Shown here: positions 33,101 to 43,500 of the stretch, one piece after another
Position numbering within the stretch: the stretch's first letter is position 1
Layout: every line of letters starts with the position of its first letter
NCBI GenBank assembly: GCA_002917775.1
Contig: KZ627147.1
Coordinates: 166,226-230,225 of the forward strand
Direction of reading: 5' to 3'
DNA length: 64,000 nucleotides
From: Glaciozyma antarctica PI12
Taxonomy: Eukaryota > Basidiomycota > Microbotryomycetes > Kriegeriales > Camptobasidiaceae
The notes under the pieces: generated by a model
Told to the model about the DNA's origin: nothing
The model's input: the letters and a program-made list of their open reading frames with translations, nothing else
Database searches by the model: none
Program-made: the position numbers and the translations under genes

Positions 33101-33279
33101 ACCGAAGGAGGTTAACCAGAAATCTTCGTGCGTTCTCTCGTTTCTTGCTTTTTGGGATCGGCACTGATGAGTGGGGAACAGGTTGCTTTACGACGAGTTC
33201 ATCGTGTACTCGCAGAAGCAGGTCAGGATGAGGTACTTGTTGCGAGTCAAGTTTAAGAGCGGGGGGAGGTGGGATTAGC
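30114..33279 (+). CDS. Poly(ADP-ribose) polymerase (BRCT-WGR-regulatory-catalytic)
   Basis: Probable DNA-damage-responsive PARP. Domains in order: an N-terminal BRCT (GVHAFTIGSFPGTTQKSIQA, TFAKKLDDKALTHVIS, WILGLDWVTDSVEKGVM), a Glu/Lys-rich linker, a WGR domain (NANKFYIIQILKADAGNTFY, WGRVGENGKSKVFG), the PARP helical domain (LPLGKLAKSTIEQGFSVLKD) and the catalytic domain (GGILSQGLRVAPTEAPASGY, MFGKGVYLAS, LLYDEFIVYSQKQVRMRYLL). The HYE triad is altered. The block normally LLWHGSR reads LLWNGSR here, while Tyr and Glu are kept. The join between exon 1 and exon 2 (about 30200-30290) is unclear: a GT donor forces an extra loop, and a GC donor gives a tighter BRCT. Many short introns follow. Confidence 0.9.
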
Positions 33280-33610
33280 TGGTCGTTTTCGTCGCTTGAG
33301 GGGGAGGGTTTGCAGTTCAGTTCAAGTCGTTTTCAGTGTTTATTCTCGTTGTTCCTGTTCAAAGTAGAAATGACTCTTAAAGCGAACGAGAGAAGAGAAG
33401 AAAAGGGTTCGGCCAGCGAGAATTTCACCAGCTGAGTTGACCAACATTTCCCACTCTCTCACCTCCCAGCGCCTCCTCCCTCCCCTCCCTCCGCCCTCCC
33501 TCGCCTCCACCCTCCCCCCCTACCAAACCACAAACACGTAAGCCCCCTTCCTCCCTCCTCCGACCCTCCCTCCGCCGCACCTCGCTGACCGCGCTCAACG
33601 GCTCACAGAA
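33280..33610 (+). promoter_or_regulatory. ATP18 promoter and leader intron
   Basis: About 330 bp, pyrimidine-rich. A donor (CACAAACAC|GTAAGC) near 33539 and an acceptor CTCACAG ending at 33608 with a CTGACC branch form a 5' leader intron. It stops 2 nt before the ATP18 ATG. Confidence 0.6.
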
Positions 33611-33854
33611 ATGGCTTTCCTCGGTATGCGCTCCTGGGGCACTCCCTTCCTCCGCCCCATGTGGCCCTTCATGGTCGGAGGCGCCATCACTTTCTACGGA
33701 GTTGCGTTCGCGCAAAAGTCCATGTTGGCCTGTACGTCCCCTTTCTCTCTAGTGGTGGATAGACGGGTGGGATCGGACTGACTGGGATTGTGTAGCGCCT
33801 ACGTATGCGAACGACCCTAAGAACCCTCACAAGAGTACGGTCGCGGCGCACTAG
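33611..33854 (+). CDS. ATP18: Mitochondrial F1Fo ATP synthase subunit i/j
   Basis: Small Fo membrane subunit. Two coding exons read MAFLGMRSWGTPFLRPMWPF, then MVGGAITFYGVAFAQKSMLA, joined to SPTYANDPKNPHKSTVAAH. The pattern of TP-L-P-WPF, one transmembrane helix and an NDP-NP motif near the end is that of Atp18. About 59 residues, the usual size. The intron (GTACGT...TTGTGTAG) interrupts the Ser codon. The ATG lies 2 nt after a leader-intron acceptor. Confidence 0.88.
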
Positions 33855-35192
33855 AGGATAGGGAGGAGCAGGGAGGGATGGTGTAACCCGGTGCTTTTCT
33901 GCGGTCAGACTGGGAGGGACGAGAGGGCTTTGCTGTGTGGGCTTGGGTGGGCTGCTGCTGGGTTGGGTGGGCGGCTGAGGAGTGGGTGCGAAGTGGGAGG
34001 ATCGAGGGACTGAGGAGGGACTGGGGATGGCGATGGGAGTGGGGTGTGGCTCTGCGCTGGATCTGCGTGGGGAAGGGCACTGGGATGCTCTGCAGTTCTG
34101 CTCGTGCGTGCTGCTGTACCAGGTCAATGCTCTGCTCTCTGCTGTTGGCTTTCTTCTGTCGTGGAGACGAACGAGGCAGCGGGCAGCGCACGACAGCCGA
34201 CGGTCGACTCGTCGGTCCGCGCTGGCTGCTATGCTCCCTCCTTCGCTCGCTGGTTTCTCTGCGCTCGTACTCGACAGTTTCGAGTGCGATCAAGGAGCTC
34301 GTATTCTCTCTATCTCGTTATCCGTAGCTCGCGTAGAGTGACAGGAAGAACAGCATTGCAGCTCGCGAACAAAAACCTCCCTCCTCAATCCTCCAACCTC
34401 TACCACCTCCACACAAAAGCAAGCACACACGCCCATCCGAGGATCAATCAGAATCGCCTAGTGGTATCCTGGACACTTCTATCCACATAGGGAATCGAAG
34501 CGTCCGATCAAAACTTGACTCTAGTTATTAAATCGTGGCGGATGTCATCCTTGAGATTCTCGGTTGGGTCGTGTGTGCTCGTTGTGAGGTGGGACGGGAA
34601 GGAGTTGGGACGGACAGGATTGGGACGGGAGGAGGGCAGGAGCGGGAGCTGAGGAGAGGTGGTTAGTAGGGAACGAGGAAGAGAGAGGGGAGGACGTACC
34701 AGATGTGGGAGCAGAGGTGGCTGGAGTGAACGGGAGAAGGGAGGAACGGGAGTATTTGTTGCAGTTGAGCTCTTCGAGAGGGAGGGATGGTGTAACGGGA
34801 AGGAAGAGAGGCTGGTCGAGTCGAAAGTTTTCAGACCGAGGAAAGCGCGCGTCCGTTTTTGGGCGACATCGTCCCTCCTTTTTAATTCGGTTGCTGTGTT
34901 TTTTCGTGCAAGGCGGTTCGATTCTCCTGCTCCTCCTTCATGCGGTGTAGACAACGACGACGAGCAACCAAAAGTCAAAGTAAAGTGCAGCTCAAGTTGA
35001 ATCGACGACGACAAAACGACGAACTCGATCGCGATCTCGAATCCTCTGCGCCCAGCCAAAACCCACGAGCTGCTTGCGACCCAACTCCCGCAACTCAGAC
35101 GGAGACTTTCTTCCTCCTCCCACCCACCTCAGCCACCAACAGCTTCATCCCCAGTAACCTCCCCCCGCACCCTGCACCACCGCCCGCACCTG
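33855..35192. other. 1.3-kb region with one possible minus-strand spliced gene
   Basis: Most of this stretch has no convincing coding frame. The first 0.7 kb is G-rich and then mixed, with only short biased frames. On the minus strand between about 34870 and 34520 there is a clean intron (GTACGT...CTAACC...CTCCTCAG, about 34698-34650) flanked by frames that could code. See the separate entry. The right end should contain the promoter of the RTA1-like gene at 35193. Confidence 0.5.
34520..34900 (-). CDS. Possible small spliced gene, product unknown
   Basis: The minus-strand exon read as NFRLDQPLFLPVTPSLPLEE, then LNCNKYSRSSLLPFTPATSA, joins through a well-formed 49-nt intron. The next exon ends PPHNEHTRPNRESQG and a TGA. 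Codon use is C-ending, as in the neighbours. No in-frame ATG was found, because an upstream TGA closes the frame near 34940. A short separate frame (MKEEQENRTALHEKTQQPN) begins about 34939 and might be an upstream ORF or a first exon. I do not recognise the protein. It could be a non-coding spliced RNA. Confidence 0.25.
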
Positions 35193-36396
35193 ATGAGTCG
35201 CTACACCGGACCCATCCTCGAGAACCCAGGCGACGGAGAAGCAGGAATCATCATCTACGGCTACGTGCCCTCGCTCGTCCTCGGCGCCGTAGGAGCAGCA
35301 ACGTTTGCTCTGGCATTCGGGGTGCATTTCTGGCATACGATCAAAGGGCGGGGCGTGCGGACTTTCCAAGTGCTCGTCTGCATCTGTTGCGTGAGTACGC
35401 GCACGACTGGGACGACTGAGGTAGCTGATGCGGAATGTAGGCGATGGAGGTGGTGGGTTACATCTTCAGGATCCGCTCCAACTCGCGTCCATTCGTCGTG
35501 ATCAATTTCGTCCTCCAGTGCGTCTTTCCGTCCCACTTTGCACTTTCGTAGCTGACCCCCTCGCTTCCAGATACTTCATGATCGTCTGCGTACGTCCTCG
35601 CCCCGAGTGCCTGCAGAAAGAAAGGAACTGACGAGGTGGGAACTAGGCCCCCGTCTTCTTTACGACCGCTATCTTCCTCGCCCTCTCCGAGACGCTCTAC
35701 CGCCTCCCCAACACGCGCGAGATCCTCCGTTTCCCTCGCAAGGTCTTCTTAGCCGGTCCGTCCCTCTCTCTCCTCCTGCGAACCTCGCTCATTCAAACGC
35801 AAACAGTGTTCATAACGATCGACGCCGTCTGCACGGTCGCTCAAGTTGCTGGAGCGGCTTTGATCGGAGTTTCTCAGAGCGCAATCGCAGAGCGACGTAC
35901 GCCTCCCATTAGCTCTAAGGCAGCCAACGACATCCTCCTCGCCGGTCTCGCAATCCAAGTGCGTCCCCTCCCTCCTTCGCCCCTCTAAACGAAGCTGACG
36001 AGGAACGCAGGCGGCGAGCTTCCTACTCTTCTTGACGGCGCTGGCGATCATCATCTTCCGTGCGAAGAAGCTGGGAACACCGTTGCCGAAGAAGCTAACG
36101 ATCGTGCTGAGCGTAACGTCGTTGCTCATCTTCCTTCGTACGCTTTACCGACTTGCCGAGACAGCTCAAGGTACATCCCCCCACCCGCCTTCCCCTGTGA
36201 GAACAGAAACTGACGCCGCTCACCGCACGCAGGATTCTTCGGCGAAGCAAGCACGAACGAAGTCCTCTTCGCCGTTCTCGAATTCGTTCCCGTTATTCTG
36301 GCGGTGGCGCTCTGGGGAGCGTTTCCTCTCAAGTCGGTGCTGCCGCCCTTTTTGAGAAAGGATGGGAGTGGGGAGAAGGTGGCTGAGTTGGCTTGA
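35193..36396 (+). CDS. RTA1-like seven-transmembrane protein
   Basis: Fungal RTA1/lipid-translocating exporter family, plasma-membrane proteins tied to resistance to toxic lipids and drugs. It starts MSRYTGPILENPGDGEAGII with no signal peptide. Seven hydrophobic segments are visible, including YGYVPSLVLGAVGAATFALA, VFFTTAIFLALSETLYRL, FITIDAVCTVAQVAGAALIG, FLLFLTALAIIIF, KLTIVLSVTSLLIFLRTLYR and FVPVILAVALWGAFPL. The FRTLYRL-type motif before the sixth loop and the EVLFAVLEFVP segment fit the family. It ends ...GSGEKVAELA with a TGA at 36394-36396. About 285 residues with six introns. The substrate cannot be told from sequence. Confidence 0.87.
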
Positions 36397-36690
36397 TCTT
36401 TGAGGGGGGTGTAGAGGAGCGGGGGTTTGGACAGTGCGATTTTTACAGAACGTTGAGTCGAGCATCGGAGTTATTGAACAGATCCCGTTGTTCAGAACGT
36501 TCAGAGAGTAGAACCAGAGCAGATTAAAGATTAAAGGAACGCAATCCAGCAGCGAGAGGCGAGCCACCAGTTTCGGCCCCCTCGAGCTTCTGCCCCAGCC
36601 CAAGTGCAAAACCTCCTCCGACCTTTCGCCCCGTCCTGACTTCGACGCGCAAGCTCTCCTCCGCCACCCCTCCCCAACTCCCTCACACCA

Positions 36691-38874
36691 AGTACGCCCC
36701 CCCTCCCTCCTCATCCCACCTCACTAACCCCCTCCACAGTGTCAACCCCCTCCGCACCCCCTCCCCCCCCACCCTCCGACGTCCCTAAACCCACTCCCGA
36801 AACCGACTCCACCTCCTCCGCCGTCGTCGTGGATGGAGACGTCAAGATGGAGGAGATGAAGGAGGAGGAGACGCTGCCGGAGGAGATATTGGGAGCGACG
36901 GCGGAGGAGATCATGACGAGGGTTAGACTCATCGACAATGATTTGAAGGTGAGTGTGTCGTGGGTTGGTGAGGGTGCGAGGGAGGGTGCGAGGGAGAGGG
37001 GAGAGGTGGTGGGGAGCTGGGTGAAGGCGGGCGAGCGTGCGGGGAATGGCGGTCGAGGTGGGTTGGGAGGAGCACGTCGACGGAGGTCTTGCGCTGGGTC
37101 GTCAGCGCGTACCGGCAGCGAGTGCAGCCCACGCTCGCAGGCTACGCTGGGCTAAACTGGAAAGCCTGGCTTTGCCGTGGATGCTGCTGGTGCCCGCGCA
37201 CGCTGGGGACGAGGGCTGGAGCAGGAGCACCGCGGGCTGGTCCTCTCGGCGAACGGGTCAGGATCACGCTGGCAAGCTCTGGGAGCCACTGCACACGACT
37301 GATGGCATGTATACGACTGTGAGGGGAGAGGAGCGGCACCAGAACCAGGACAAACCCAAGAACGACGGCTAACTCGCGAATTGCAGGTCATGCGATCCGA
37401 GAACATGCGATTGAACCACGAGCGATCCAAGATGATGGAGCAGATCAAGGACAACACGGAGAAGATCAAGAACAACAAGCAGCTCCCCTACCTCGTCGGC
37501 AACGTCGTCGAGGTGCGCCCCTCCCTCCTCCTTCCCTCACCACCTCCTAACCCCCGCCGACGCAGATCCTGAACATCGACCCAGACGAGGACGAGTCGAA
37601 CGAAGGCGGCAACGTCGATCTTGACGCTCAGCGCAAAGGCAAATGTGCCGTCATCAAGACCTCGACTCGCCAAACCATCTTCCTCCCTCTCATCGGCCTC
37701 GTCGCTCCCGAGCAACTCAAGCCCGGAGACCTGATCGGCGTCAACAAGGATTCGTACCTCGTTCTCGATACGCTACCGGCTGAATACGATTCGCGCGTCA
37801 AGGCGATGGAGGTCGATGAGAAGCCTACCGAGACGTACACGGACATTGGAGGACTCGATAAGCAGATCGAGGAGCTCGTGGAGGCGATCGTGCTTCCCAT
37901 GAAGCAGGCGGAGAAGTTCAAAAGTCTCGGAATCAAGGCGCCCAAGGGAGCTTTGATGTACGGTCCTCCTGGTGCGTCCGCTTTCCTTTGACGGCGGTGG
38001 ACAGAGGCTGACGAGTGGTACAGGAACGGGAAAGACTCTCCTCGCACGAGCTTGCGCCGCTCAATCTGGCGCCACGTTCCTCAAGCTCGCCGGTCCTTCG
38101 CTCGTCCAGATGTTCATCGGAGACGGCGCCAAGCTCGTGCGAGACGCGTTCGAGCTCGCGAGGGAGAAGGCTCCTACGATCATCTTCATCGATGAGCTCG
38201 ACGCGATTGGAACCAAGCGGTTCGATAGCGACAAGAGTGGAGATAGGGAGGTGCAGAGGACGATGCTGGAGTTGCTTAACCAGCTCGATGGATTCGGGAG
38301 TGATGATCGGATCAAGGTGCGTCTGTGACCTGGTTTGTGAGGAAGGGAGCTGATGGTGAGGGCAGGTTATTGCGGCGACGAACAGGATTGATATCCTCGA
38401 CCCCGCGCTCCTGCGATCAGGGCGACTGGATCGCAAGATCGAGTTCCCCCTGCCTACGGAGGAAGCTCGCGCGCGTATCATGGAGTGAGTCTGCGCTATC
38501 CTTCTTGCTTCCACAGGTGCTGACGTCGCCTCGCGCAGGATTCACTCGCGCAAGATGCAGGTTAGCGGCAAGGTCAACTACGACGAGCTGGCGCGGAGTA
38601 CGGACGAGTTCAACGGAGCTCAGCTCAAAGTGCGTCCGTTCCCAATCCGCGCTCTTGACCATCGCTGACTTGTGCACGCGCAGGCGGTGTGTGTCGAGGC
38701 GGGAATGATTGCGCTCCGAGAAGGGAGCAAGCAGATTGGGCACGAGCACTACCTTTCTGGAATACTCGAGGTGCAGGTACGTTCTTCCTCGGTCGTTCTG
38801 TGGATCGCGAACGATACTGACAATCTCGTTGCGCGCAGAGCAAGAAGAAGAACGACCAGTTCTACTTTGCTTAG
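36691..38874 (+). CDS. RPT5: 26S proteasome regulatory ATPase Rpt5
   Basis: AAA+ ATPase of the 19S base. The start is split. A at 36691 joins TG at 36740, giving [21 protein letters not shown] coiled coil follows ([20 protein letters not shown]), then the OB domain. The AAA domain has [20 protein letters not shown], Walker [14 protein letters not shown], Walker [15 protein letters not shown] and the sensor/Arg-finger region [20 protein letters not shown]. The tail ends [12 protein letters not shown]. The last three residues are Tyr-Phe-Ala, so the penultimate Tyr of the HbYX gate-opening motif is Phe here. One intron (36949-37386) is 438 nt and all others are short. Confidence 0.95.
36692..36739 (+). 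other. Intron splitting the RPT5 start codon (A|TG)
   Basis: Donor CACCAA|GTACGC, branch CACTAACC and acceptor CTCCACAG|TGTCAACC give a 48-nt intron. Splicing produces ATGTCAACCCCC. The unspliced RNA has GTG at this point. Confidence 0.87.
36949..37386 (+). other. Unusually long intron (438 nt) in RPT5
   Basis: It lies between [10 protein letters not shown] and [10 protein letters not shown] inside the conserved coiled coil. The donor is GTGAGT, the acceptor TTGCAG, with GGCTAAC near the end. The sequence is G-rich at its start. No coding frame or snoRNA box set was recognised. Confidence 0.8.
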
Positions 38875-39193
38875 GCTGTCTCGCTCTGCAACGTCGCATT
38901 TGTTTCTGTACTCGAGCAAGGTGGGACGACGACGTCGTTCATCGTCGTTCAGTCTGCTTCCTGGCTGCTGCTGCTCGCTTCGTCGCTCGCTGTTTCTCCT
39001 GCTCAAGCTTTCAGACGGGTCCGCCCCTCGCTCGCTCGCAGAAGGGTTGGCAGCAGGAAGCAAGGACGAGCAGTAGCCACTTTCCCTCAAGCGCCTTGAT
39101 CTCAATCAAGGCGTTTTCCAACAACCCTCGCAGCGTAACCTCCTCCCTCTCGAAGCCGACCTCACCAGCATCCTCCGAGCGAGAACTCAAACA
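38875..39193. other. Convergent spacer after RPT5
   Basis: 319 bp between the RPT5 stop and the stop of the minus-strand hypothetical gene. It is T/C-rich and should hold both 3' UTRs. Nothing else was recognised. Confidence 0.45.
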
Positions 39194-39856
39194 TCACACT
39201 GCAGCTCCCTTTCGGCGGGTTGAAGTGCGCTCCGGTGAAGAACCTGCGGAATACCCCATCTCAGCACGTCGTCGCAGAAAGAAGGAAGGGGCGCACGACC
39301 CATCGTCGAGCGTGCTGCCTCGCGAAACGAGCGCGTCTCCCTTGTACGGCTGCGCCATGCTGCCAGCACCGATATCGTTAGCTCTCCTCAGCAACCCCCT
39401 CGATCGAACTCACAAATTCCCGACCGCCTGCGTAGCGAGCGTCAGCTCCCTTCAACCACCGCAAGGAAGAAACGCACATGCACGACGTCCAAAACCGCCA
39501 CTCCCCTCCCATTGCACGCCTTGATAACCCACTCCTCTCCCCCGTTCTCACTAACCCATTCCAGCTCCGACACCGCCGGAGTCGTCGCCAGCTCCTCCCT
39601 CTCCGCCGCCTCAATCAGCAGTCCTCCCGCTTCTCCTTCCCCTTCCTCCCGGAGTCCTTCGGGGTGCAGCTCGGCGCTATCAGCGCGGAGAGAAGATTGA
39701 AAGATGATTTTGGGATTGCCGTTGTTGGAGATGAGGAAGGGATGGAGCGTGAGTTGGAGCGAGCGAGAGGAGACGTCGGAGGGGCTAAGGACTGTGGGAG
39801 GGGGGTGAGCTGGCGTACGGCTGGTGGAAAGTCTGGGACGTACCTTGGGAAGACAT
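39194..39856 (-). CDS. Small hypothetical protein, possibly DUF6699-like
   Basis: The first exon is only 13 nt (ATG TCT TCC CAA G) and is followed by a GTACGT...CCACAG intron. Exon 2 encodes SLQLTLHPFLISNNGNPKII, then a charged region, and EEWVIKACNGRGVAVLDVV. A third short exon and a final exon (MAQPYKGDALVSRGSTL...) end RRKGAAV. The 'W-V-I-K-A-x-N-G-x-G-V-x-V-x-D-V' stretch resembles the core of the basidiomycete DUF6699 domain. That assignment is tentative, because the rest of the domain is not clear. About 165 residues, with no signal peptide or membrane helix. Confidence 0.6.
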
Positions 39857-40505
39857 TGTGAGGTCGAGAGAGCGGTAGGGAGAAGAGCAAGAGGACAAAG
39901 ACGCGAAGGTGACAGAATCCGAAGCGGACGCCTGGACGGAGTTCCGCAACTCCCGCTGCCCGACCCCAACCAAGTCAAGCGCTACGGGATGGAGAGTGCC
40001 TTTTGAGAAGAGAAAGCAGTCGCGACCAGAGTTGCTGATGGGCCTGGGAAGGTGAAAGCGGAGGGATCGATTTCGCAGAACCGAGTCGAGTACAGGAACG
40101 TCCTGCTCTAGCGATGTTGAGTGCACGGTGATGCCTGCGAACGACAAAAGGAGAAGCACCCTCGCCAGTCTACCTCGTACTCGATACATCCGCCGGAGAA
40201 GCAGCTGGACCATGCCAGGCCCGAGGCGCATTCCCCGATGTCGTCGCGGAGGTCTGCCCCTCCTCAACGAAAGCTCTCCTGCACCTCGTCCCCGTATCAA
40301 AGCAGGAACCAGAACAGAGGAAGCCCAATCGCGCGCGCCAAAGAAGCATCGAAGCCAGCATCGACAACCCTTCGGCGACCCATCTCCCAAATGACACGAA
40401 CAACGGCTTGCATCGCAACGACGAGTCTCAGCTCCGTCACCACCACCACCGCCAACCCCAACAACAAATGCAACAAAGGGACTAAGGAACGAACGGGACG
40501 GCTGA
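39857..40505 (-). promoter_or_regulatory. Spacer upstream of the small hypothetical gene
   Basis: 649 bp between the stop of the dsRBD-like gene and the start of the small gene, both minus strand. A minus-strand open frame runs through it into the small gene's first exon, but its first half is arginine-rich shadow sequence. I treat it as leader and promoter. Confidence 0.4.
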
Positions 40506-43500
40506 TCAAGCCTTCGCCGCCTTCTCCTTGAGCAAGTGCTTCAGCACCCTCCCCGCGAGCCGCTCCTTTCCGTCCTTCTCCTTCGGGTTCGGAAGCTCGA
40601 ACTTGAGATCACCGAGGACGACCCAGACGCGGAGAACCTGCTCCTCGGCTTGCCCGTTCGCACCGGTCCCTTGCCCAGACTCTTGACTGAACTCGGGTCG
40701 CTTGAGGTCGTTCGCCTTGCAGTACTCTGAATTCGACGCAACGTCAGCGGGAACGACGACGATGAGGGGAGAGAGGTCGAACGAACCTTCTAGTTGAAGG
40801 ATCGCCGACCGACGTGCTTTCGCTCCGTGCTCGTGTCCAGCGGGCTTGGCCGACGTTTGGCGAGAAGGTCCACCAGCTGCCGCGTTCGAACTTCGAGCAC
40901 GAGGCGCCGGCGCCGAAGCGTCGGTTTCTGGCGCTGAAGTCGACGTGGGAGCCGATGCGGAAGGAGCGACGACGACTGGCGGTGGGGCCGAAGTCTGCGC
41001 TGCTTCCTCGACAGGAGCCGGGGTCGCTGAGGCTGAAAGAGCGCCATTCGCAGTCGACGAGGTCGACTGCATCGCCTGCGCAGGAGCCGAGGTCGAAGGG
41101 CCAGCGCTCGAAGAAGCGTCCGCGGGCACTGCGACGGGCGCAGCGACCGTAGGACGGTCCTTCGGCCAGTCCCTCGCCACCGTGTCCTTGATCGAATCGA
41201 TAACGTTCTGCGCCATCGCCACGCTCGCGGCGGCCTCCCTCGCTTCGCGCTTGCTGCCATGGATCGCGGGCGTGTTGAACGACATCGGCTTGTCGCCGAG
41301 AGGAACGGTGAGGGTGCAGCCGAACTTGGAGGCTGCGAGGGCCGGGTCAGCAGGTCGTCGTCGAAGCGAAGGCAGAGAGCGAAACACACCGACTGAGTCC
41401 TCGTTGACGACGTAAAGCGGTCGCTTGTCGGCCGACGAGCCGAGGAGGATCTGACACGCCTGATTGAGGAGTCCAACGAGGTTCTCTCCCTTCTTCTTCC
41501 CCTCGCGCGGCGTCTCCGAGTCGTCGCCGTTCTGCTCTGGCTTCGGAGCCTTGACGGGCTTCGCCTTCGGCAGAGCGTTGACGGGTCGAGGAGGTGCGAT
41601 GACGGGTCGCTGCTGGCGCGGTACCGGTGAAGGTGCTCCTTGACGCTGCTGAACCGCCTGCTGGAACGGGATGAAGCCCGTACCGGGTGCGCCTTGCGGC
41701 GGGAGAGGAGGGCGGACGTTGGCAGGACGGTTGTTGAGCGGTTGCTGAGGTTGTTGCTGGAAAGGGGGAGTGGGGAACTGGGGTGGAGGGAAGTTGCGAG
41801 GGAACTCGCGCTTGACGGCTTCGAGGACGCCGTCCTGAATCGCGAGGCGCGCGACGGCTTCTTCCGCTTCGGTGCGGCTGAAGTAGTCGTGGTCGACCCA
41901 GTACGCCTTAGTGTTGATAGGCGTGATGGGGAGACGAACGACGGCGCCGAACTTGCCAGCTGCGAAGCATCGTCAGCCGCGCGCACCGACGAAACGAAGA
42001 CGAACGGAACGTACTTTGAGGGTTCTGACGAATGTCGTAACTCGGGAGATGACCTGGTCCCATCCAGCCTTGGCAGAAGTCGTCAAAATGCTTGACCGTA
42101 CTCGCCTCGAGCGACGGCGGCGGCGGTCCTTGCTGACCCCATCCTCCTCCCTGCCCATACCCCTGCTGTCCACCAAATCCCTGCCCTCCGCCGACACCAA
42201 AGTGCTGCTGCTGTTGCTGCCCAAAGTACGGCTGTTGAAGCTGCTGCTGCTGCTGCTGCTGCTGCTGGGGGAAGCCTCCCATCCCCTGCGGCCCACCAAA
42301 GCCCTGCTGGAACCCCTGCTGCGGTCCTCCGAACCCTCCTCCGAACCCTCCCCTCGCTCCAAATCCTCCTCCACCCCTCATCGCTCCCCGCCCAACACCA
42401 AACGCAGGCGCTCCCCTCCCGACCATCGCTCCTCCACGTCCGCGTCCCGCACCCGCTCCGCGCGTATCAAACGTCTTCGGGCGAACGCTCTCGATGACGC
42501 CGGCGGTGAGAGCGGCGCGCACGACGGCTTCCTTGGCGTGCTTCTTCGTGGGGTACTCGGCAGGGACGGAGAAGGTGTGCACGTCGTTGGGTGGGAGGGT
42601 GATGGTGAGTTTTGCGGAATTCTTGTTGGCGGCTGCGGGGGCGAGGTCAGCTTCGTGCGCAGAGCAAGTACGGGAAAAGACGCACCAGTCGGGTCGGTCG
42701 TCAGCTCGAACTCGAGCGTTGCGCGCGAAGCGGTCCATTGCTGAAGGCAGTCATGGAGGTAGGCGACAGGGCTGCGCAAAAAACGGCGTTCAGTTCCGTC
42801 CCACTCATCTCACCACAAACGACTCACTGATCCATCTCGGCGTACTCGTCAGGGTTGATCGTCCCCGCCCTCGGCACAGGCTTGATGACCTTCTTCTGCT
42901 TCTTCTCCTCCGGCGGTCCTCCGGGCAGCAGTCCCTTCTTCGCCTTCTTCATCTCCTCGACGATGCCGGCTTTAAGAGCGGCGGCGGCGGTAGCGAGGCG
43001 GGCGTGGCTCTTGGAAGGGTGGACTGGGTCGACGGAGAAGGTGCGAACGGTGGTAGGGTTGAGGTGAACTTCGAGAGTGGCGCCGTAGGTCTGAAAAGGT
43101 TGAGCTGCAAAGCGAGGGTAAGCTGGCGTCTCCACAGAGGGAGAAGGAGCGCACGTTGGCCTTCTGGCGCAGGAACGATTTCGGAAGAGTGGTTCGTCCA
43201 GACGATCGCTTTCGTCCCGCCGAGATACGCCTTTGCCTCGCGGTTCAGCAGCACCGACGCATCCACAACCTCCTCGGCCGCCTCTCCACCGTTGAAGCTG
43301 ATGTAGCCTCCCGTTTCGACGACGAGGCGCTCCTTGAACGCCTTCTCCATGAGCGCGATGACTCCGTCGCGGAGAGCTTGGCGGACGGCGTTCTCCTTGG
43401 GCTCCTTGCGCGACGAGTAGATTGTAGGCTCCGTGTAGACTTTCGTGAGGGCCGAGGTGATGGGGATCGTAAGGGTGACTCCGTGGACGTTGTCTGTTCG

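Noticed and set aside
36949-37386. snoRNA inside the long RPT5 intron
   Set aside because: TGATG-like and ACA triplets occur, but not as a spaced C/D or H/ACA set with flanking stems.
42181-42420. CTG/CAG-rich tract as an independent repeat element
   Set aside because: It encodes the Gln/Gly-rich linker of the dsRBD-like protein in frame, so it is part of the gene.
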